Under the pieces are notes generated by a model that was given only the letters and a program-made list of their open reading frames with translations, made no database searches and was not told the origin of the DNA. Of a stretch of 64,000 nt of DNA, positions 12,401 to 26,008 are shown one piece after another. Source of the DNA: Scatophagus argus (Eukaryota > Chordata > Actinopteri > Scatophagidae); contig NC_058511.1 of NCBI RefSeq assembly GCF_020382885.2, positions 17,226,504-17,290,503 of the forward strand. The letters are read 5' to 3'. The position numbers and the translations under genes are program-made. Each line of letters opens with the position of its first letter. Positions within the stretch are counted from its first letter, which is position 1.

Positions 12401-14099
12401 TTTATCTGACCAGACAAGGTAGCAGGATCACCTTCCACCTCCACACCCACTGTCCTCAGACACCGTACAGTAGCTCCTCATTATGTCAGGTGTGATATGC
12501 AAAGTAGTGCTGGCAACCACTGTACCATGGCAGAGGCAGACAGGGGCAATGTTTTTGTGTGTGTGCATTAGAAAGGATGTGTGTTTATGTCCTTCTAAGT
12601 CTCTGGATGGGCTCCCGAGCCAATGGCAGTACTGTATCTGAGTTTTTACACAGAGAGGGTATCGAATTCAGCATCATCTCCCCAAACAGATAAACACACA
12701 CAACTTATCTGCCTCTTGCAGGCTTAACCGAAGCGCTCAGTACAGGCTCACTATGGAAATGTAGTCAAATGGCCAGCTGGAATCAACGACAAGATAAGAC
12801 CACAGAGACTTAGTAGTCAGGACGATTGTCCTGCAACAAATTTTTTCTTTTAGGATGCTGGTTTTGTTTACTGTATAAAAATGCCTGCTCATATGTGTGT
12901 GTAAACACAGGCACATGCTCAAACATACTTTTGAATGTGTGCAGGACTTGTTTACTGCATGTGTGTATGTGCATCTCAGGCTTTGTATGTTTGAGCTGGA
13001 CGCAGAATCAGTGGAGTGAGAAAACAGAAAGCTCACCGAGCCATTTGGCTGCAGTCCTAATTGGCTGCGCACTGTTGACAGGATGCTGACAGAGCACATC
13101 GCACAGACAGGTACTCTGTTTCTCTCTGTTTCATCTTCAGGGTTTGTGAGAACATTTCCTCTGAGGAGTTCCCTGCTCTTTTCATTTTCAAGCATGAAAA
13201 AAACCTTAAGTGGCGCCCTTTGACAAGTTACAAAGCTTGTTTTTCTAGTATTTGTATACGGAAAAAGGGAACGAGGAGGCTGGAGATAGGCCAGCCATAA
13301 TGAGACTGTTCTTTGCTTATCGGGCCTGGGTGCTTTACCGTTCTGTGACCTGCTTGGCTTATGACTGTGTGTTGGGTGTATCAGGACACTCACATGAACA
13401 CACATGCTTTCACAACTATGCATTTTTCCATACATAAATTAGCATTCACACAAACTGGGATTCCTTTTATGTATAATGTAAGCATGTAATGGTATGTGCA
13501 CCCATATGGACATTAGTGCTAATAACATCAACCAGCAACCTGAGTACCATAATGGTATATTTGACTCTGCACATATGCACACACACTCACACAGCATATT
13601 TGATTGACAGCAAAGACCAATGGGAGACAAGTACAAGTGGGGGAAGGGGGCTCAAGTAACATGTGAAATGAACCATGTCTAAAGATGGGAAAGGTTGCTG
13701 CCTGAGGGTGCTTTTACCCAACACTTTACTTTGATGGGTCACAATGATATCACTTAATGCACTTCTTTCTCTCTCTGCCTCATAATTACATTTGCTGAAT
13801 CTGAGATCCCTTCAGGTTTCTTTTCATGTTGTGCACACTTTATGTGAAATTATGTCATACACTGTACGGCCTTAAGACTAGTAGATGTTTTGTCAGTCAC
13901 GTTTGCAAAGAAAAACATAGAATCTTTCTGTCCATCAGTCTAGACTCGAGGTTGAGGATAAAGGATAAAGTCGGGCTTTTTCCATCAGGGTCGTGGAACA
14001 CCTTGTCTGAGGAAGCTACATTAACAAATTAAGTGTTTTCCTTTTCTTTCATTTTGCCCAGCTTCCTTCTATTTTCATAATTGTTAAGGGGGGATTTTA

Positions 14100-14300
14100 C
14101 ATAGGGCGTTAGTTGTTAGCTGTTAGTCGCTTAGCCTGACTTAGCACTGAGACTGGAAATAAGGTGAAACATCTAGAACATCTAGCTAGGTGTGGCAGTC
14201 CTGTTAAACATTACACATGCTAAATGTCAACATGCTATCATTATGATCATATTAGCACAGTAGTTTTAGTATTTAGCTCATGCACTGTGAATGATGCAAC
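14100..14300. repeat. Relic of a common teleost interspersed repeat
   Basis: The stretch contains GTTAGC/CTTAGC-rich sequence, 'actgagactggaaata', then 'cacatgctaaatgtcaaca' and 'tatttagctcatgcactgtg'. I recognise this wording as an abundant teleost non-coding repeat, related in part to 16270-16890. It encodes no protein. The assignment rests on memory of the family, not on a search. Confidence 0.45.
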
Positions 14301-16269
14301 ATATTTTTAATATTATAATATTTTTCTAACACAGCTGTCTGTAGGCTGCAAGTAATTGGGTAATGTATCTGCTTGTGGCTATGTAAGATTATTAATAATA
14401 TGCTGTGTAAACTTTGTGTTAGTACCGTTTACACACCAAGCTTACATGTGAGCCAACAACTACTGCTCAGTTGCTCAGTTATAGTAGGCTGAGAAATCTA
14501 AAGATATCAGCATTCCCTATATGTTATGTATCCATAATAATAAGCCAACACAATGCTTGGTAGGAATGAAATAATTAAATAAGTCTGTTGTTCTGTTCTG
14601 TTCAGCCTGCGAGACACCTGCCTTCATCCTGAGCACTTCTACATTAGGAGTAGTTTTAATTTCATGACTTATTATTTCACTGGGACTCTGACCTGCTCAC
14701 AGGCATTAAATATACAGGTAATTATATAGAAATAGCTAATCTTTTCACTGATGATTTGGTTTGCTTATGTAAGTCATATGGAGGCATCAGCATTAAACTG
14801 AGACTGTTTCAAAACCCATTAAAGCCTCCTCGTAGTACTTTTAAACTGGAGGGAGAGGTGAATTCAGGGGAGGAAAGCAGACAGGGAAACAGGGAATGAA
14901 GCACAGTCTCTGCCTCCTTTCTGTGATGTACTCCCTGCTCTACAACTGCCTTTTTATTCTTACATCACACTTTCTCCAGACAGACAATCACACACACTCA
15001 CACATTCACAATTAAGGGCAAGATAGAGTAGCCAGTTAACCTAATGTGCACACAATATCTATGGCTTCCATAAACAATTTGAAATGTAGAAGTCTCATAC
15101 CACAGCACATATTTCCACTTTACGTCTAAGATTTACTGTAGATGTATTGAACAATTGCTTATTGCAGTTTAAAGCAGTGTTCCCTGATGGATCAAAGCTC
15201 AGAGGCATTAAATGTTTCTATTGAGATTTCTCTGGGTTCTCTGAATCTTTTGATATGATGATATTATGGATTGTAGGTAGTGAAGTTCCTAAAGTCCTTG
15301 CAATTGTTAGCTGACCAATGTTCTTAAACTGTTGGATTGTTGGTATTTATTATTACTGTTGTAATTATCGTTATTATTGTTTTTACTTTATCAGATAATT
15401 CACTGGCTGAGGAAATGACTAGAGAAATTTCACCACACAGGATCAGCCAAGTTCATTTTGCTGAGAGTTCACCTCATGTAGCTATAGATAGATTTAGCAT
15501 TTTGAAATATTTATGTAATCTTCCAATTTTAATAAAGCTCTACCAAAGGCACTGTTAATACCAGTTGAGTAAATAGCATATGACATATGCAATCTCTTTT
15601 ATTTTTTTACTTTTAAGATGTGCATGTTTTTAGTTGTGCATGTTTTTCTTTCATTAGGACTTTGCCAACCAGCAATGTGACGTCATGATAGACAGAGATG
15701 CTATGAAATGTAAATATAATGAAACATAAGTAAATATATATAAAAATAATAATCCCAGGAAAACATTTGGGGTTTACAACACATGCATCAGTACAGGTCA
15801 GAACCAAAGAACTCCTCACAGGGTATTTCTTCATTAAGAGGAATGATTCAAATGTCTGTGGCCATTGCATCTGCCCCATTGAAATACCATTCACTACCTG
15901 TCTGCAGACAGGCACAGTAATTGCAGTGAAGCAGTGCAGTGGCTCAGTCTAACACCCACATCAGATTCCACCATCTCTCCATGTTTTCCATTTAAGTTGC
16001 CCTCGGTTGACCTTAGTCTCATCACAACAGGTAGCTGGTCATTTCATATGTAATATTACTTTATTTATCTGTGCATATAAGGATTATATTTATGACAAGG
16101 TATGCTTATTATTTTCTCATACAGAAAAGAATGTCCAGAAACTTAGAATAATGCCAAATCAGTTTCCTGAATTTTAGATTTTAACAAAAGGCTGTAAATC
16201 CTCAAAAGTAAATGTGAAATTCGGGTTTATTTTTTTCAATTTCGCTTGAAAAATATGCAATTAATCATA

Positions 16270-16890
16270 TATAAATGTAGATGATGATTGATTTTATCCA
16301 CGCTAGTTGCTAATAGCATGAATCTAGGGATAGAAATGTCGAGAGATCCACCTTGTTGGTCCAGACTGAAATATCTACTATTGGATGCCATAAAATTTGG
16401 TACACTTCCCAGAAGATGAATCATGACTTTGCTTATTCTGTGACTATTATTTTAGCACCACCACATTAATGTTGACCTTTGTGGTTCTGAGTGAAATGAG
16501 AAATATTGAAGCTAGTAAGATGAATTTTAGTAGATCCATTTCTCCCACAGGATGAACTGTATTAACTTGTGGTTCTTAGATTTCTTCATTGAATGCCATC
16601 ATTATTTAAAAGTTTTAGTCTGTCCAGTTCTATGGTTTGTGATCAAGAACACGCAAAGCTAATGACAATCCCATTGGCCTCAGCTGTGCATTTTATTTAG
16701 TGCTAATAAGCAAATGTTAGCATGCTAACATGCTAAAGTAATACGGTGAACACAGTAAGCATACTGGCTAGCCATCAGCTAGTTAGCGTTGTTCTTATGG
16801 GCATGTTAGGGTACGATTAAGGTTAGCACGATGAAAAAGCACTGCTGTGCCGAAGTACAGCTGTTAGCATAGTTGCAGACTCATTAATAA
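16270..16890. repeat. Old copy of a common teleost interspersed repeat
   Basis: This block contains 'ccataaaatttggtaca' (about 16388), 'ctaatgacaatcccattgg' (about 16659), 'gcctcagctgtgcatttta' and 'atgttagcatgctaacatg'. The same order recurs, shortened, at 63130-63330, so the two are diverged copies of one dispersed family that I recognise from other fish sequence. It is non-coding. Confidence 0.6.
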
Positions 16891-19675
16891 ATGCAGATTA
16901 ATCAACTAATTGTTTCAGCCCTGTTTCATTTATTTACAGTAATACAAACTGCTGAGCTTGCTGAAAATGAATAAAACTCAGAGGATTTCTTCCATCAGGG
17001 CCTAACACAGCAGATATAAAGGCTTGCATCAGTATTATATATTAAAACAGTGATGTATACATTCACATCCAGTCACTGAATGCTGAATCCCTCCTCTGAG
17101 ACATGCTATCACAAATATTTTTTAGAGAAATAAATTAGTGCCATAGAAAGCTGCACAGTTTGATTTCCAGAACGCAGCCATGATGCCACATCAAATGCAC
17201 AGCTGTGAACTGAGCAGCGCTGCCAGGGGATCACAAAGTACGGCAGTAATACGAGGGTACTTGTCAATGTCTGGGCCCATAGGCTTGGCCTCGCCTAAGC
17301 TGACATCAGATTGTCTGTCATCTCCATTTATTATCAAGACTCTGCCTCTGTACTGTGGAAGCTACTGTGGCAACTGCAAAGTTGAAAGCAGGTGTTGAGG
17401 CAGAGCCATCCGAGGACACGATGAAGAAGCACTGACTCATAAACACAAGAGAGAACAAATGTGAAATTGTCCAAGTGCTGTGATATCTCTCCTAATCAGT
17501 TCATTAGGTTGTGCAGAGGTCAAGTTCCATATAATCCCAGCATGTGTGGTTAGGCCAATAATACGAAAAAGAAGCAGTTGTTCAGCTGTGGATTCATCTC
17601 AAATAATCCAAACTCTCTTACAAACTTGAATAACGACAGACTGGCATGCTGGACAGATGCTGAATTAAGACACAAAGTGTGCCCGGATCGCTGAATGGGG
17701 GGAAAAGTGAAGATGTGGGCCACAGTATTCACCAGCCAGACCGTGTACATGAAAACAACATGAAAACATGTAGGTGGATTTGAGTCTGTGCGTGTGCATG
17801 TGTGTGCACTTCAACATTTGGATGTGCGTGCGTGGGTGGGATGTCAGAGGAAGACAGAGAAATAGAGAGCAGGACCACCACGCATGCATACTGTACAGCA
17901 CGAGTGTGTTTTCGCACAATGGGGATTTCTTGGCGCTGATCTCAGCGAATTCTGTTGCGTCTCCAGCGATGTTGGCAACATGAATATTCATGAGGTCCTC
18001 TTGTCTTTGGTAAAAGCCTCATGTTGTTCCACAGAGGGTTGGTCAGAGGGGGTGCATAGGTGCTTTGTGTTCACTGCTGAGGTGAATCAATGTTTCATTG
18101 CAGGTTCACCTTTTTGGCGCCTGGTAGAGCTGGGGGAGGTCGTGTCAATCAAGACTGTGCTAAAGCTTTTGCATTTTGCATACGTGTATGTGTACTTTTT
18201 TCTGTCTGTCAGAATCATTTGTGACAAGGCATGGGTGCAGGCAATTTTGTGATCCACATTTCACATGTTACCTGTTTTATTTCTCATGAGCATCTATATG
18301 TATAATTATCTATGCTTTACATTTAAACACACACACACCATGTGAATGTGCTGAAAACCAGACCCCGAGCTCTCTATTTATGAATAAGTAAATAGAATTT
18401 CCTGTCCACCAGAGGCTCCATTTGCCTCTGCCCAGCCCACTGCTTCTAGCTGTTTTTTTTTTTTTCTCACATGCTCTTCTCTAACATACACACACACACA
18501 CCCCTCTATCAGCCCTTTGGCTTAACAGGCCTGCTTTCACCTCCGGCTGCAACAGCTCCGGTGTGCCTGCATCTTCCATTCTTATGTAACCCTCAGAAGG
18601 AGAGCAAGCAGAGGAGCAGGCTTGCTCTGTCTTTATGTGCTGGCTTCATTGAGCCTCAGTGATGCCCAAGGGTGCGTGTTAAGCCCCGCAGACTGCGCAC
18701 TGGAACATGCATAAAGACAGAACGCACTCAGAGCTACCTGACCCATCCACATACATGTTTAAAGTGGAAATGAATAGGCTGAAGTGTCTGAGTCTGCTTT
18801 ATAAGGAAACGTTCTGTTCCCTTTATCTGTCAGCAAACTAATGTAGCTGGGGAAGGCTGGAAAAAAGGCTTTTATTGTGAAATGGATGCACCCTTTAATG
18901 GGTTAGAGAGCGAGGCAGAGAGAGAGAGAGACTACATGAGCAAGAAGATGCAGAGAAAAGAGAGAGGAGGCACTAATGGAATCCACCATCATCCAATCAT
19001 TTTCAAGTCCAAATAATTCCAATAGGCTTTTTATACCAACAAATTTGCTTTGCTTCTCAGGCGATTATACAGTACACTCTGAAGTAACTATGCCTTATTA
19101 TGGCATAATTATAATATGAGTATTTCCAAAAAGGTTGAGAGCCAGATTTTCAAGTGGGGTTATTAAGAGTACACCTGCCCTCATTAATTTTTCATCAGGC
19201 CAGTGCTAACAGCCGCCTCACTAGAAAATTCAAGCTGGACTTACACCAAATGAAAACTGATGAAAACCTGTATCTCTATTACACATGAAGAAGGTCCTGG
19301 TTCAATGGTCACTGCAGCCTTTCCATGTGGAGCTTGTTTGTATAGTTTTTATGTTCACCTTGTGCTCATGTGAGTTTCCTCCAGGTGTCAGGTTTTTTTA
19401 CAGCAGAGTAGACAAGCACGTTTCAAATGGATGTGAATGTGAGTGTCAGTGTGTTTGTGCACTTATTGGCACAAAATAACCAAAATGACTTCATCGAGTA
19501 TCAAGTCAAGCCAGATCAAGCACAAACACCAAATGTCTGTTGTTTTTAGTCTCTCAGATATGAGAATTTGCAGATTTGCACTCTTTTATGACTCAGATAA
19601 AACAAGCAATTAAAAGACATCCCTTTGGCTATGGAAAATGTGTGGATATAGATATATATGGTCGTGGAACAGTAA

Positions 19676-20078
19676 TGGAACGCCATGACCAAGTGGCTGG
19701 CGTAGTATACATCTGAGTATGGGCTGGAAGTCCCAAGGTCAGAATGGAAGACACTGCCAAAGGTGGTTGAGAATGACCAAGCTAAGATCCTGTGGGACTT
19801 CCAGATCCAGACTGACAAAATGGTGATGACGAAACAGCCAGACATTGTAGTGATTGACAAACAGCAGAAGAAGGCAGTAGTGATAGATGCAGGGATCCCA
19901 AGTGACTGAAACATCAAGATGAACGCACACGAGAAGGGCTGAAAGAAGAGCTGGAAAAGATGATATTGTTGTAAAAGCAACAGTGGTGCCTGTGACCCCA
20001 AAGCTGGAACAGTGGCTTCAGCAGATTCCAGGTATAACATCTGTGGTCTCTGTCCAGAAAAGCACAGTCCAAAGTGGA
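19676..20078 (+). pseudogene. Decayed non-LTR retrotransposon C-terminus with nuclease-like motif
   Basis: The plus strand reads openly from about 19676 (VAGVVYTSEYGLEVP, then AKILWDFQIQTDK, then QPDIVVIDKQQKKAVVIDAG) until an in-frame TGA just after IPSD near 19908. The rest of the same domain continues in other frames: GLKEELEK near 19940 and VTPKLEQWLQQIPG near 19992-20033. This is the C-terminal region of a teleost retroelement polyprotein that follows the reverse transcriptase; the PD...D.K spacing resembles a restriction-like endonuclease (inference). Stops, frameshifts and missing pieces make it non-functional. No reverse transcriptase region is seen upstream, as expected for a 5'-truncated or eroded copy. 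The 178-aa minus-strand ORF here is its antisense shadow. Confidence 0.7.
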
Positions 20079-21685
20079 GCATTTAGCAGCTGGAGTTGGT
20101 GGAGCCCCCCAAAAAAGAGAGAATATTGGACTTTTGCGGAAACACGACTCCAAATGCACGCTACTGTTGCTTTGTGTCTGCTGAATGTGTAAATGAACAA
20201 CTGTTTGCCAGTGTTCCACACAAAAACTTTATTAGGTGATAATATGCTAATGTTGTGTTTACAGTTTGTTCCACTGCTCCCACTGGCCTAAAAATCGATT
20301 AATGTTGTCTTAAAGACATTACAATAGATTCCAGAGATTCAGAGAATGTGCTTAATGATGTAATTCGAAAGCTGCAGAAAGTGGTAAGTGCTTGTGATAC
20401 TGAATCTTTTTTCTGTAAAACAGATTCTTTGCAGAATCAACATGACACATCTTTAGAAAAGCGACCCATCAGATTGTAGCATGCGTTCTACAGAGCACAT
20501 GTGTTACGCTAACTAAGAAAGATCAGCAAACCCATTTATTTGCACTGGCCAGAATGAAACTGTGTGCAGGCCTCACGCATAAGAAAGCGAATGTGTGTCT
20601 GTAATTGTAATCAGAGAGACAAGACTTGAAAGCAGCAGTGTACTCTCCGCCGCGTCCACCCACACAGAGGCCTAGTCACCAGGTGGGCGGCTGGCAGTCC
20701 ACTCTCATTGGCCAGCTGAGGCCGCTTATCCACTGGAAACAGCAAGAGCATGGTTTTCCCAGCCAAAAGAAGACGATTTCCATCTCCTCATCTCCCCACA
20801 CCAACGTACCCCTGCCGCAGTGATGAGCAGGGTCTGATTCAGAACAGAGAATTACCTTGATATAAATAGTTATGCCATCATCCTCCTTTGATGAGCCTTC
20901 GCTGAGAATTTAAAGTGATGGTTGAGAATTTCTAAAAGTGAGTCACCGTGAGCTTGTGAGGCCTGTCAGACCTTGGCTCATTCTTAAACAGAAACTGACA
21001 CAGTTAATGTAAATGGAAGTCAATGGGGTTAAAACACAAGGCAGCATTAAAACCATTTTCTAAGTGGTTTACATCACATTAAACAAGTGCCTTTAGTTGG
21101 ACAAAAAGTGATTAATCAGACTTTTTACCGTGCTGAACACTCATTTTAAACCTTTAGAAGCATTAGTGAAAATCTGAAAATGACAAAAGAACTCTGCATA
21201 GTTATATAACCATGCATTCATGCAGCACCATATCATACAGTTTTCAGTTTAATTTTTTTCAAGTAATTTTTAAAATACATTATATTCTGCTGTTTGAGCT
21301 GCTTACTGAAGTCCTTGGGCACAGTGCCTCTGTTCGTCTTTCTGGATAAAAGAAATTCTCCATCACAGATCTTTAATTAATAAAGGTCTTCAGTCTCTCA
21401 GATTCTTTCTTTTTAATTTTAATACCAAATTACTTACATAAACAAAGCACTGTACATCCCAAGGCTGAGTTAAGATTATTACTTTGCCGTTCCTTGTAAA
21501 AAAGATATAATATGCTCCATGCAGTGACATAAATCTGATCAGAAGGGTGTAATGATCATTTTTAAGGTAAATTTTGCACCATAGATGACATCAGACTTTG
21601 GGATTTGTTGTCATTAAGTGCTCACTGATGTGCAGCACAGTCCCTTGTGATGGGCAGAGTCAGTGACTTCATCCTTTTCCCTCTT

Positions 21686-21689
<4 letters not shown>

Positions 21690-21734
<45 letters not shown>
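21690..21734. repeat. (CT)n microsatellite
   Basis: A nearly uninterrupted run of CT dinucleotides about 45 bp long, in intergenic DNA. Confidence 0.9.
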
Positions 21735-21739
<5 letters not shown>

Positions 21740-21969
21740 TGTTTTTCTCTCTAATTACTGCCTGGCAAACTAATGAGGAGGATTCTTTCGTTAAATACAA
21801 ACAGCAGCCTGGCCCTTAATTAGCAGCCTTGCTGGCTTGTTTTTTGAAAACACTGTGGCAGAGAGGAGAGCATCCAACAAAGGCCCAGTCCATGCTGACA
21901 CTGAGACAAATAAAAGCTGCACCACCTCACATCTAAATGGTGGGGGAAATTATCAAATGTGGTTGGGAG

Positions 21970-21970
<1 letters not shown>

Positions 21971-22010
<40 letters not shown>
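21971..22010. repeat. Compound (AT)n(GT)n microsatellite
   Basis: About six AT units pass directly into about fourteen GT units. Confidence 0.9.
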
Positions 22011-22012
<2 letters not shown>

Positions 22013-25000
22013 TTCTCTTCCTCTTGCTCAGTAGTCTGTATAGTAGACCTATATCACTGAATGCAGGAAAGGGAGAGATAAAGGGCCAGATAAACAAATT
22101 ACTGCTGGTTGCAGATTATCACCCTTAATTTAGATCATATTCTTGCTGTTTTGAGTTTGATTTTATTAATAACTAAAGTAGGTGTTGTAATATGGAATAT
22201 GTGGCCACACAATTCGACAGGGTTAGAAATTAGCAGTCAGATGTTCAGATGACAGGTTTTAGTTAAGTCAGCCAGTTTATCCAGATTGTCTAAACCACTA
22301 TATGTCATTGTAACTTATACAGAAGATAACCCCTTACTGCACATGAAATCTGAGTATATTATTATATAACTATTGTCAAAATTGATCTAGTCATTTGGGG
22401 ACATTATTTTGGTTCACCTGGTGAATGTTCATAGCTCTGTTTTTGGTCTCCACCAACTGCTGGAGGAAATGTCTTAGTCTAGTCTAAGTCTACTAAAAGA
22501 TCCACTGTGTTCACCAGATAGTCACCAACTAAGAACAGATGTTTTTCTTGGGATGAGCATTTGTTTGTGGTATATTAAGAGATTTTTGAGTGCCCTTGGG
22601 GATGTAAAGAACTTTTTGCTACTTTTTTAACCAATACCAACTACAAGGAATAAAAGTCAAAGAGTACACACAGAGACTCAAGAGGCTTTACAAAAGCTTC
22701 AAAGCATCTTTCATTAAAAGTGCTCAAGGCATACTGGGTAGTAATGGAGCTGTTGTATTTAGTGTAGAGAGCAAAATCTAAGTGGACAAAGGTCTGTTCC
22801 AATGAAGCCAGTCCAGTGCTAATGGAGGGTCAAAGGCTAAACACACAGGCACAGCTGGCTAAGGAGACCTGCGGGGTACTTTGAAGTTGAAAACCTCAGA
22901 CAACAGCAGCGGCCTGTTGAAACTCACCACCACGGGCTGAGGTGTCTTCAGTTTCTGCAAGAGCACCAATAGTCAGCCATCTCCAAAGAGAGCCAGTCAC
23001 AATAGTTCTGTGGCACTGCTGACGAATGACAGAGAGCCAGGGATCAGTCGGTCGGGTGAGGGCAGAGGGTGGCGTCACAAAAGCAATATTTGAGGAAGCT
23101 GAATGGACCACTAATGAGACATTGGATCCTAAATGATAACAGAGTGTTTATGAGAGGTCACCTGAGATGGCTAATGAATAATAGAGATGCTGTAGCCCGG
23201 TCAGGACAGGTGCACTCACCAGGCTGTGGTCAGAGCTCATCTCAGGGCTCGAGTAGCTACAGGCCAACATTTAGGGCCGCAGGAGTGGGGCAACGAGTGA
23301 GAAGGGCAAACAAAGGCCAGCGGGCACAGAGCCCAGGCCAGCACAAGGCACCGCGCAGGACCTGGGTCACTGTGATAATGACACCCAACAGCAAACTCTA
23401 ATAAATGACAGTATTAAAATGATGGTGGAAATGTGCTCAGAGCACTGAGTATCAAAATCTGTCTCAAACAAAAAGCATGATTCTTATTTTACTTCACTTA
23501 TTAAGTCAGGAGCTCAGTAAAGATTTACTAAATGATTCTAATTCTCTTACTAAGACATACCTATAACTACTCACTTTTCTCTTTGAAATATTTATTATGT
23601 GTGCAGATCTTTGAGATAGAGTGAGGGTTTCAGGCTACCACTACACAGAATTATCACTTTGTTAAGTACACTTGTAGTTTCTAATTTGATCCAATGCAAA
23701 AGCCCTGCAACTTTAAGTATTTAATTTGTGTATACACAATGTCAGGAAAGTATTGATTCAAATGTATACATTTTATTGAAAAGCTTTTCTAGTGTTGTGT
23801 CCACCCCCATTTATATGCAGGGAGCAGAATAATAAGAATGGCACTGTGGGCCAGTCAGTAATGAGTGACCCCTCCCAACATCTTGGCATTTTCACTGTGG
23901 GCATGCTGGTGTTTGCTTTTAGCTCAAGCACCACTGTACCCCAGCAAAGCCTTACAGAGATGTTAGCTGCAGACACTTTTGGTTAAAAAAGCAAACAAAC
24001 CTTGAATGATAAAAATCTTCACAGCTGATATTTAGGCCTTTCAAGCCTTTTTCCTCTATGTCATGTTGATGTCTGTTCTAGCTTCTGTTGTATATGACAG
24101 ATAATATGTCCTACTTATTATTTAAAACTTAATCTTTGGATTGGGACCCGAGTATAGAGTTCACTGTACAGGGTCATCTGAGGTCTTGGCCGTATCTTAA
24201 CCCGTGACTAGTCACCTCCCATTTCTGCTTTGTCCTGACGACACACATTACACATGTTCATAAGTGGGTGACATGGTTGTGCAGAAAAGCCTTAGTGTGG
24301 CGTTGAGAACAAGGCTTTTTCGCTTGCTGACAGTTGGCCCCCTGTCAATCAACACAGCTCTGGATTAGCCTGCGCTGACCGAACCAATGCCCTGCCCTTC
24401 CCTCACTGTCGCCTGTCAGCACCTTTCACATACACTATTATACAAAGGCAGAGCCTCTCCATTCCCATCACATTTCCCCCCCTCTGTCTCTTCCAACTAC
24501 CCCTTGACAGTGTTTTTTTTTTTTTTTTTTCACCCCCACAGCACAAAATGTGGCCCGCAGCTCATCACAGCAGGACAGAAAAAGTCTGAGTCGGCTAGCT
24601 GCCTCAGCTCTCTTGGCGCTCTGATATACTGTCAATGCAGGAAGAAGCGACAGAAAGATAGAGGTGGTTGGGGCTGAGGGCTTACACAAACACAACGAAC
24701 AAATAAGGGATCTAAGCATAAACCAGGCTGTCACAACATGTCTGTCTAATTGAATTGTTCTGGCAGCCCTGAGTGAGTGCAGACCATTTTAAGCTTAGGT
24801 TCATTGAATTATTAAATCAGAAAAGGAGGACGTTAACATTTAAGGGAACATTTTCCAGACTGGTTCACCGAGGGAAGAGGAGATGGTGTTGTGACTCCCT
24901 GACTGTATGCAGTCTAACAAGACTTGAAACAAGATTACTTCTGAAAATTGTATAACTCTGAGCTGTGTCAGCATAGATTGCCATGTCTACATTACCTATT

Positions 25001-25972
25001 TGGTGTAATGACTGCTTTTGTGTCAAGGTACATTTGAGCAGTTTGTGTTTTGCTCAGACGGCGCATGTATTCATAATGAATAATTAAACAGTTGGGCACG
25101 TGTGTGCATATTGTTATGAGAGAGTGAGTTTGAGTTGAGGAATGTTTGTGTACGTGCTTAGAGGAGGGAGAGGGTAGAAGTTGGTTTTTATGCCTTGTCA
25201 AACAAATCTGTGCTCTGGGATTGCCGGAAAAGCTGTGGCCAACTAGCTATTGTTGCACATTTCCATTGCGTATTACCTCATTCCATACATCCATCAAGGC
25301 CAAGGGTGCATTTTAAGCATCATCTCTTGCGCCCATGGGGGCTTGGAGTAACAGTTTTCCTCTGGATGTCCTTGCCTCATCTCATCTGCAATGCCTCCCC
25401 CAGCACCACTGCATTATGTTGCATTTGCATCGTATTGCCTCTGCATTGCCTCTGCAAGACTGGTCGCCCCCCCACCCCTCACCACCACACACACACACAC
25501 AGACTTTCTTCTCTTGCCCTTTTAGATCGCCCCCCCCTCCCCCGTCATCCCTCTCTTCAGTGTCAGGTTGGTGCCAATCAGCAGCGGCATGGCAGCAAGC
25601 TGTTGTGCAGACGGAGTATGGCTCAGTAGGTTTGCAGCAGCAGGACTGTTTGAAGTAAAGGTAGCATTGGGCATTGGCAAGAAATATGCAATGAGTCCAG
25701 AAATGCGGTTTAAAAAAAAAAAAAAAAGAAGGCGGAATACATCTGTGGGAGGAAATCCCTAGCAGGAGGATCCCAGCTCAGCGCTTTCTCTCTGACACCC
25801 CCCACCCTTCCTCCTCCCATCCCTCTGCCCTGTTTCTCCCTCACGTTTTTTCCTCATTCCCCTTCTGCATCTCTCTGCATTGATCTTTTTTGCTATTTCT
25901 CTCTCTCTTTTTGCCAGGGGGTTTTATCCCCAATGGAAGCGCTGCTGATGCAATCCACTGCCACTAAGTCGT

Positions 25973-26008
25973 CCCCCCCCCCCCCCACACACACACACAC
26001 ACACACAT
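25973..26008. repeat. Poly-C / (CA)n compound tract
   Basis: Fourteen C residues run straight into about eleven CA units. Confidence 0.88.

Larger units (their letters stand above)
7341..19650. other. Gene-poor intergenic DNA
   Basis: No exon I could support. Contents include an LINE 3' tail (9367-9415), a short GA tract (about 9690-9711), CA/GT-rich low complexity near 10.2 and 12.9-13.6 kb, and two teleost repeat relics (14100-14300, 16270-16890). The longer ORFs here (for example 12737-13435 and 9453-9926 on the minus strand) have low-complexity composition and no recognisable domain. Confidence 0.6.

Noticed and set aside
12737..13435. 232-aa minus-strand ORF
   Set aside because: Cys/His/Ser-rich translation of CA/TG-rich sequence with no domain and no supporting exon structure.
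19546..20082. 178-aa minus-strand ORF
   Set aside because: It is antisense to the retroelement fragment read on the plus strand, whose translation has clear family motifs.
22896..23401. Overlapping ORFs on both strands (71 and 110 aa)
   Set aside because: Locally GC-richer sequence gives ORFs on both strands, but neither shows a known domain or splice sites. It may be an unidentified repeat or regulatory region; not supportable as a gene.
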